From positions 147,824-211,823 of the forward strand of contig JAJFFH010000050.1 in assembly GCA_021776735.1 (NCBI GenBank): DNA of 64,000 bases. The letters are read 5' to 3'. The position numbers and the translations under genes are program-made. Shown here piece by piece: positions 59,485-64,000 of the stretch (positions are counted from its first letter, which is position 1; every line of letters begins with the position of its first letter). The stretch comes from Planctomycetota bacterium (GTDB lineage Bacteria > Planctomycetota > PLA2). Below the pieces are notes generated by a model. It saw nothing but the letters and a program-made list of their open reading frames with translations. It had not been told where the DNA came from and made no database searches.

Positions 59485-60084
59485 TCAGAACGCGGCGCGA
59501 AACGCGCGAGCGGTTTCGGCCGGATCCTCGACGCGCGCAAACGCGCCGATGGCAGCCGCCCCCGGACCCCCGGCCTGGGCGATCAGTCGCACGTTATCCG
59601 TGGAAACGCCGCCGATCGCGTAGACGGGAACCCGCGAGCGCAGCACCGCTTCCTTGAAGTGCGGGAGGCCGAGGGGCTCTTCGTCGGGGTGGCTGGTGGA
59701 GGCGAAGACGTGGCCGAGGAGCATGTAGTCCACGCCCGCGGCGACCGCTTGGCCCGTTTCGTCGAGGTTGTGCACCGACAGGCCGACGAGCCGTCCCGGC
59801 CCCACGACGCGGCGCGCGGCGGCCGGCGGCAGCGACCCGTTGCCGAGGTGCACGCCGTCCGCGTCGGCGGCGACGGCGATGTCGGCGCGGTCGTGGACGA
59901 GCAGGCGGCAGTTGAACTTGCGGGTCGCGGGGCGCAGGCGGCGGGTGATCTCGAAGATCTCGGTCGTGCCGGCGGAGGGCCGGCGCACGATGATGCCGTT
60001 GAGTCCGCCCTGCAGCGCGCGCCCGACCGTGCCGAGCATGTCGTCGACCGGCCCGTCGGGCTCGGTGACGAGGATCGCCGTCAT
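59485..60084 (-). CDS. thiE: Thiamine-phosphate synthase
   Basis: 199 aa from ATG 60084. TIM-barrel with ThiE motifs LLVHDRADIAVAADADGVHLGNGSL (pyrophosphate/Mg site; usual VNDRxDxAxxxxADGVHxGQ), GRLVGLSVHN (usual G.S.H), YMLLGHVFASTSHPDEEPLG and VYAIGGVSTDNV. It joins HMP-PP and HET-P to thiamine monophosphate, the ThiL substrate. It overlaps dapB by 4 bp. A TenI-type aminase is the alternative, but the conserved residues lean to ThiE/TenI family; exact class less certain. Confidence 0.85.
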   Translation of the reverse strand: MTAILVTEPDGPVDDMLGTVGRALQGGLNGIIVRRPSAGTTEIFEITRRLRPATRKFNCRLLVHDRADIAVAADADGVHLGNGSLPPAAARRVVGPGRLVGLSVHNLDETGQAVAAGVDYMLLGHVFASTSHPDEEPLGLPHFKEAVLRSRVPVYAIGGVSTDNVRLIAQAGGPGAAAIGAFARVEDPAETARAFRAAF

Positions 60085-60830
60085 GTCCGGGGCCACAGCA
60101 GCGGCTCCAGTCCGCGGATCAGGCCGGGGCCGTTCTCTTGCCGGTGCGGGCCGATCCGGCGCACCGCCAACAAGACGCCGGGCACGAACACGTCGCGGTT
60201 GATCGTGTCGTGGCGAATCGTGAGGGACTCGCCCGGGCCGCCGAACACGACTTCCTGGTGCGCGACCGAACCCGGCAGTCGCAGCGAATGGACCGGCACG
60301 TCGTCGATGCGTCCGCCGCGCGCGCCCGGAGCGCTCTCGGTTTCGTTTTGGGGGCGGGGCGCCTCGTTGCGTGCCGCGGCGATGCGTTCCGCGGTCGTGC
60401 GTGCGGTGCCGGAGGGCGCGTCGAGCTTGTGCTCGTGGTGGCGCTCGACAACCTCGACCCACGGGAAGTGACGGGCCGCCTCTTCGGCAAAGCGCATCAT
60501 GAGCACCGCCCCTAGCGCGAAGTTGGGCGCGACGAGACAGGCCGTTTTGTGCTCGCGCGCCAGCTCGTCGAGGCGCGCCAACTGCTCGGCGGTCATGCCC
60601 GTTGTGCCGATGACGGCATCGACTCCGGCGCGCAGAACGGTCTGGGCGTTTTCAAACACCGCGTCGGGGGTCGTGAAATCGATGGCGACATCCGCGCCCG
60701 CCACGGCCGCCGCAAGATCGTCGCCCAGGTCGACCGCACCCGCTGACGCAAGATCACCGGCCTCTTCGACGCCCTGCACGAGGCAGCGCCCGACCTTGCC
60801 CTGGGCACCGACGACAACGACGCGGATCAT
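60081..60830 (-). CDS. dapB: 4-hydroxy-tetrahydrodipicolinate reductase
   Basis: 249 aa from ATG 60830; earlier start codons add a non-homologous tail. Rossmann start MIRVVVVGAQGKVGRCLVQGV, then VAIDFTTPDAVFENA, GTTGMTAEQLARL, CLVAPNFALGAVLMMRFAE, the catalytic/substrate HHEHKLDAPSGTA (DapB signature E-x-H-H-x-x-K-x-D-x-P-S-G-T-A) and ESLTIRHDTINRDVFVPGVLLAVR. It catalyses the NAD(P)H step of lysine/diaminopimelate synthesis. Lysine partners are not in the window. Confidence 0.93.
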   Translation of the reverse strand: MIRVVVVGAQGKVGRCLVQGVEEAGDLASAGAVDLGDDLAAAVAGADVAIDFTTPDAVFENAQTVLRAGVDAVIGTTGMTAEQLARLDELAREHKTACLVAPNFALGAVLMMRFAEEAARHFPWVEVVERHHEHKLDAPSGTARTTAERIAAARNEAPRPQNETESAPGARGGRIDDVPVHSLRLPGSVAHQEVVFGGPGESLTIRHDTINRDVFVPGVLLAVRRIGPHRQENGPGLIRGLEPLLWPRT

Positions 60831-60910
60831 GGTTCCGATTATGCACGCTGGACCGGCAAATCCGGGGGATAGGGGGTTCGGGGGCACGGACGCGGCCGGT
60901 GTCCGGCGGA

Positions 60911-61342
60911 CTACGGCTGTTGCTGTTGCGCGAAGTCGAGAATGGCCTGCTCTTGATCCGGGGTCTCAATGGATCCCGGCCGCAGGGTGCGCACATGTTC
61001 GATGGCCGTGTCGGGCGACAAGCCACCGGCGACGAGGTAGGCCGCAAGCAGGGTTCCGGTGCGACCCATTCCGGCGGTGCAGTGCACGACCACAGCCTCG
61101 CCGCGGGCGACGACCGCCATCAAGAAGGCCACGCCGCGCGTGAGTTCGTCGAGCGACGGCGCGGTCATGTCGAGGATCGGCAGGTGCAGGGTCTCGAACT
61201 CCTCCAGCCCGTCCGGCGCGCGCTCGGTCAGCGAAAGCACGGCGCGCACGCCCTGTTCCCGCAGCCAGGGACTGTTCGCCGCGCGCGGTCGCGCCATCCC
61301 CGCGACACGGTCACGGACGAGCCAAGAGAAATTCAACACCAT
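60911..61342 (-). CDS. Dual-specificity/tyrosine phosphatase-like protein
   Basis: 143 aa. The signature VVVHCTAGMGRTGTLLAAYLV has the Cys88-x5-Arg94 P-loop; the general acid is likely Asp58 in LPILDMTAPS. Closest are bacterial DSP-like phosphatases of the CDKN3/PTP-like group. Substrate unknown. ATG 61342 is used; a 73-bp gap separates it from the PilZ gene. Confidence 0.88.
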   Translation of the reverse strand: MVLNFSWLVRDRVAGMARPRAANSPWLREQGVRAVLSLTERAPDGLEEFETLHLPILDMTAPSLDELTRGVAFLMAVVARGEAVVVHCTAGMGRTGTLLAAYLVAGGLSPDTAIEHVRTLRPGSIETPDQEQAILDFAQQQQP

Positions 61343-61414
61343 TTGAGGTTCGCCTTCACGATCGGGATCTGGATCTGCATCGGCTCGCCCAAACCAGCGC
61401 CGCCGCGAGATCGG

Positions 61415-61855
61415 TCACGCGCCGCCGTCGGCACCGCCATCCGAGACCCGTGCCTGAACGTAGTCGGCGATGACCCCGAGCGGTGTGCGATCTTCCTCGC
61501 GCAGCCAGGTGAAACAGATTCCCACCAGGAAGCGTCCGCCCCCGCCGGCCTTGTCGTCCGGCTCGCACCACACCACCCGGCCCATGGCAACCACGAGCTT
61601 GTCGTGACCCTCGAGACGGATTTCCAAGGCCAGATTCGACTCTCGCTCCAGCCGCTCGCCGGTGGCGAGACAGAGCCCCGAAGCGCTCAGATTCAGCGTT
61701 TCGGCCGCGTGAGTCTTGCGAGCCGATTCCTCGCCCCGCAGCGCGCGATAGGCGACTTGCAACCGTTCGGAAATCCGAACCGCTCGGCGCCGCTCGGCTC
61801 CGCGACTCTCTCCGTGGCTTTCGGTTCCGGGGTTGTCGTTTCCGGCGGGTCCCAC
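61415..61855 (-). CDS. PilZ-domain protein
   Basis: 146 aa, GTG start at 61855 (no good ATG). RRRAVRISERLQVAYRAL (RxxxR c-di-GMP motif) and TLNLSASGLCLATGERL (N-L-S-x-S-G in place of D/NxSxxG) are present, followed by the beta-barrel (LALEIRLEGHDKLVVAMGRVVWCEPDD). PilZ proteins read cyclic di-GMP. Its divergent neighbour is a small basic protein. Confidence 0.82.
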   Translation of the reverse strand: MGPAGNDNPGTESHGESRGAERRRAVRISERLQVAYRALRGEESARKTHAAETLNLSASGLCLATGERLERESNLALEIRLEGHDKLVVAMGRVVWCEPDDKAGGGGRFLVGICFTWLREEDRTPLGVIADYVQARVSDGGADGGA

Positions 61856-61890
61856 TCGATGGTCTCCTGCTTCACCGTAAGCTAGAGCCC

Positions 61891-62157
61891 ATGTCCGACA
61901 AGAATCCGCCCCCCTGGTCCCGCCGCGCCGGACGAGGCCTGAGACGGATCCTGGGCCGCTTGCTAGGCGAGAAAAACGTAAGACGAGCCGGCGAATCCAC
62001 CGAAGTCCTGAAACGCGAGTTCAAAACGGGCCGCCAACAGCCCCCGGAGGAGCAAGCCAAGGACGGCGATGCCCCCAAAAAAGAGATCCCCCACCGGGAA
62101 ATTGACGGTTCGGATCGGGAGAAGCCGCCAAGTCATCCTGCCCCAAAAAAAGTGTAG
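61891..62157 (+). CDS. Small basic, disordered protein
   Basis: 88 aa. Basic N-terminal half (PWSRRAGRGLRRILGRLLGEKNVRRAG) with an amphipathic helix, then a Lys/Glu/Pro-rich disordered tail (EEQAKDGDAPKKEIPHREIDG) that includes the dispersed motif (62061-62070). Divergent from the PilZ gene with 35 bp between. Function unknown, and whether it is translated is not certain. Confidence 0.45.
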   Translation: MSDKNPPPWSRRAGRGLRRILGRLLGEKNVRRAGESTEVLKREFKTGRQQPPEEQAKDGDAPKKEIPHREIDGSDREKPPSHPAPKKV

Positions 62158-62245
62158 GCCGCCGATCTTCTAAGACCCGGCGCAGCGCACACAGGCCGGC
62201 GGATCCTGCTGGAGTCTCTCGGTAGGGACAACGGTGTTCGGGCTG

Positions 62246-62479
62246 CTAGACGGGCTCGATGGCACACCAATCGATCACCGCCACCCAACGGTTTTCCTCT
62301 GTGGAGAACTCGACGGTTCCATCCACTTTGAGTTCTCCATCCGAAAACGTGAGATGAAGCCCCTGCTTCAACTCTAGGTCTTTGACGCGGAGATCCTCCG
62401 TCGTGCCGTGACAGGTCAGCCGAAGGCGCCCCTGCGGGTCGGCGTTATGGAAGTCGGCATAGATCGCGGATATGGACAT
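62246..62479 (-). CDS. Small conserved-looking beta protein, function unknown
   Basis: 77 aa. MSISAIYADFHNADPQGRLRL then TCHGTTEDLRVKDLELKQGLHLTFSDGELKVDGTVEFS and WVAVIDWCAIEPV: an alternating-strand protein without signal. Such short acidic proteins occur as partners of SMI1/KNR4-type immunity genes, which fits its neighbour, but that is inference. Confidence 0.55.
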   Translation of the reverse strand: MSISAIYADFHNADPQGRLRLTCHGTTEDLRVKDLELKQGLHLTFSDGELKVDGTVEFSTEENRWVAVIDWCAIEPV

Positions 62480-62605
62480 TGTCGGCTATCTCTTGGACGG
62501 GTTCTTGAATGTGGGCAGTAGCAATGCGCTAGCCCCTTCAAGAGATTTCTACGCTTAGCGTGGAGTGTCGCTGAGCCCCTTACTCGTGTATGCGCTCGCA
62601 TGCGA

Positions 62606-63196
62606 CTATTCTTGGCCGGAATCGAACCGCAGCTCTATTTGGACGCAAAGACTGTCATTGCAGTCCAGCATTCCGTCCGTGACAAAAAAGGCACCCTCTT
62701 CGTAGCACGCCAGTATCATCCGAAGCATCGTACGCAGGCTATTGTGCTCAACGGTCGGTGGATCCTCTGAGTTGCCATACAGAATAGGAGCACTCACAGA
62801 TCCTGCGCCGCACGTAGATCCTGCGCCGCACACGCTGTAATAGTAGTCGCCGCAACCATCCTCGAAGACGGGCCACCATGTGTCGTCCCAAAGTTCGCCG
62901 AAACCGGAGCAAGCCAACTCTTTTCCAACCGACTTGAGCGCGTCATAGCCTACGGCGGCGTCCCCCAGCGGGGGAAAGAAGTCCCATGGGTAGAAATGAT
63001 TCTTGCCGTCGATTGACGCTCCGTTCCTCCACTCGTAGAGGCGTACGAGCTCAAGAGAGGGCACGAGCCCCCTCGATTCAAACACCTGTGCGACTTCCTC
63101 GGGAGTCAGTCCAGGCTGCAACGCATGCACGATTGGCGCGTCGAGCGCAGCCAGGCAACGCAGGACTCCGTTCAAGATTCGATGGATGTCAGGCAT
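62606..63196 (-). CDS. SMI1/KNR4 family protein
   Basis: 196 aa from ATG 63196; an earlier open frame runs through repeats. LQPGLTPEEVAQVFESRGLVPSLELVRLYEWRNGASIDG is the SMI1/KNR4 (SUKH) signature, with the conserved W in EWRNG and FFPPLGDAAVGYDAL. DDTWWPVFEDGCGDYYYSV follows. SUKH proteins often serve as immunity proteins for contact-dependent toxins. Two tandem copies of GATCCTGCGCCGCAC inside the gene encode GAGSTCGAGS, a recent 15- or 18-bp duplication. Confidence 0.85.
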   Translation of the reverse strand: MPDIHRILNGVLRCLAALDAPIVHALQPGLTPEEVAQVFESRGLVPSLELVRLYEWRNGASIDGKNHFYPWDFFPPLGDAAVGYDALKSVGKELACSGFGELWDDTWWPVFEDGCGDYYYSVCGAGSTCGAGSVSAPILYGNSEDPPTVEHNSLRTMLRMILACYEEGAFFVTDGMLDCNDSLCVQIELRFDSGQE

Positions 63197-63597
63197 CGTC
63201 AAAGTTTCTAGGCGTACGGAGCCTGGGAATCCTGCTGTTGTTGGCGCGGCAGGGCGGGTCGGTGCCGCGACGTGAGGGCTCGCGGAGGGCGCGTGAAAGC
63301 AGAGATACAGAGCCACGGGATCCTGCTGTTGTTTTGCGCGGGAGGCCGGGTCGGTGCGGTACAGGATAGGATACAGATAGGATACAGAGCCACGGGATCC
63401 TGCTGTTGTTTGCGCGGGAGGCCGGGTCGGTGCGGCGGCATGAGGTCTTGCCGCCGACGCGCGGAGAACAAGCGCGCTGGATCTGCGGTTTCGGCGCCGA
63501 AACGCGGCAGAATCGCGTCCGGCGGACCGTGCTTGCGGAGTTCGTCTGCGGTCGGGTGCCCGGATGAGGGGTGGGACTGCTCGGTTCGGTTCGGCGG
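63197..63597. repeat. Three direct repeats of about 50 bp in a 400-bp non-coding stretch
   Basis: Copies at 63219-63269, 63304-63360 and 63384-63438 share CGGGATCCTGCTGTTGTT followed by TGCGCGGGAGGCCGGGTCGG; the second and third are nearly identical over more than 50 bp, the first is more divergent. They are separated by about 80 bp, with short GGATACAGATA repeats between the last two. Not CRISPR (spacers are related, and repeats are not palindromic). No gene seen. They may be dispersed REP-like units next to the HTH gene on the right. Confidence 0.6.
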
Positions 63598-64000
63598 CTA
63601 CGGGGCTGCGAGGGCCGCGTGTGCGACCTGTGCGGCGAGGCTGGCGTAGTCCGGATGGTCCTCGAGCAGGCGGAGGTGGTCGCGGACATCGCGGGAAACT
63701 GTGGCTTCGTGGCGATCGACGCGCTGGCCGATCTCGAAGTGCTTGCAGCCCGCGAGCAGGCGGAGCAGTCCGGCGCGGAGCACCACCCAGGCATCCTTCG
63801 TCTTGCGCTTGAACAGGCCCGTCAGTTTGCCCATCTTGCGTTTGGCGGCGGCGACGGCGCTCTCGACGCTGCGCGGCGGCGAGACCGGCCGGAACGGGCG
63901 CGTACCGTCGGCGAGCTCCGCCTTGCGCATGGCCCAGCGGACGACTCGCGGAGAGCCGGCATGCTTGAGCGTGACGTCCTCGTGGTCGTCTTCGTCCTTG
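63598..64000 (-). CDS. HTH-containing protein, N-terminus outside window
   Basis: 134 codons to the right edge. The visible end reads RWAMRKAELADGTRPFRPVS, AAKRKMGKLTGLFKRKTKDAWVVLRAGLL, GCKHFEIGQRVDRHEATVSRDVRDHLRLLEDHPDYASLAAQ. This is a basic region followed by a helix-turn-helix of the DnaA-C/RAYT-accessory type (EIG...TVSRDV). REP-associated transposases of planctomycetes often end in such a domain, and three repeats lie just downstream, but the Y1 transposase domain is not in the window. The call is therefore tentative. Confidence 0.5.
   Translation of the reverse strand, partial: KDEDDHEDVTLKHAGSPRVVRWAMRKAELADGTRPFRPVSPPRSVESAVAAAKRKMGKLTGLFKRKTKDAWVVLRAGLLRLLAGCKHFEIGQRVDRHEATVSRDVRDHLRLLEDHPDYASLAAQVAHAALAAP

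Noticed and set aside
63219..63438. CRISPR array
   Set aside because: Three repeats only, with different copy quality, related inter-repeat sequence and no cas gene.

Overview
The window is one stretch of a GC-rich bacterial chromosome whose gene content points to a member of the Planctomycetota, probably an uncultured lineage. The signs are paired TPR + DUF1080-type secreted proteins, FG-GAP and HEAT-repeat lipoproteins, cyclophilins fused to HEAT repeats, ECF sigma factors joined to membrane-anchored carboxypeptidase-regulatory-like domains, DUF5658, and a PEP-CTERM-like fragment. This assignment is inference from families, not from a marker gene. No rRNA gene, complete tRNA gene or CRISPR array was seen.

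Layout. 1-18.6 kb: the 5' part of hrpB (cut by the left edge), two DUF1080 proteins (the second frameshifted), an FG-GAP protein, a DinB-like protein, two cyclophilins followed by a glycosyltransferase in a tight operon, an alpha/beta hydrolase, fumC, a galactokinase-like GHMP kinase with a secreted partner, and a HEAT+VWA protein. 18.6-30.3 kb: two genes that each encode an ECF sigma factor fused through a transmembrane helix to carboxypeptidase-regulatory-like repeats, a 150-bp element with perfect 24-bp inverted ends, a metzincin-like lipoprotein, sfsA-queD-smpB, a caspase/gingipain-like secreted protein and an M48 metalloprotease. 30.3-39.2 kb is the accessory region. An AbiEi/AbiEii toxin-antitoxin pair, an HNH pseudogene and a PEP-CTERM scrap lie beside a 5.3-kb island bounded by 28-bp direct repeats of the tmRNA 3' end. 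The island holds a truncated integrase, a second HNH endonuclease, a terminase small-subunit remnant, a GNAT and unknowns. The tmRNA gene itself (tag ANNNYALAA) is the island's target. 39.3-64 kb: gltA, gcvT-gcvH-lgt, HEAT proteins, a TolC-type protein, an ECF sigma / anti-sigma-like operon followed by a very large secreted repeat protein, and a compact minus-strand cluster tsaE-thiL-S26-like-thiE-dapB. It continues with a dual-specificity phosphatase, a PilZ protein, an SMI1/KNR4 protein and a partial HTH protein at the right edge.

The most unusual feature is a short dispersed DNA motif with core ATCGCCGTCC. I counted it 22 times in 64 kb, on both strands, inside genes in several reading frames and between genes. 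It comes with three recurring tails (GTTTGCT, GTTCCTG, TTGGCTT). It resembles an uptake, chromosome-organising or selfish short repeat and is not explained by any annotated gene.
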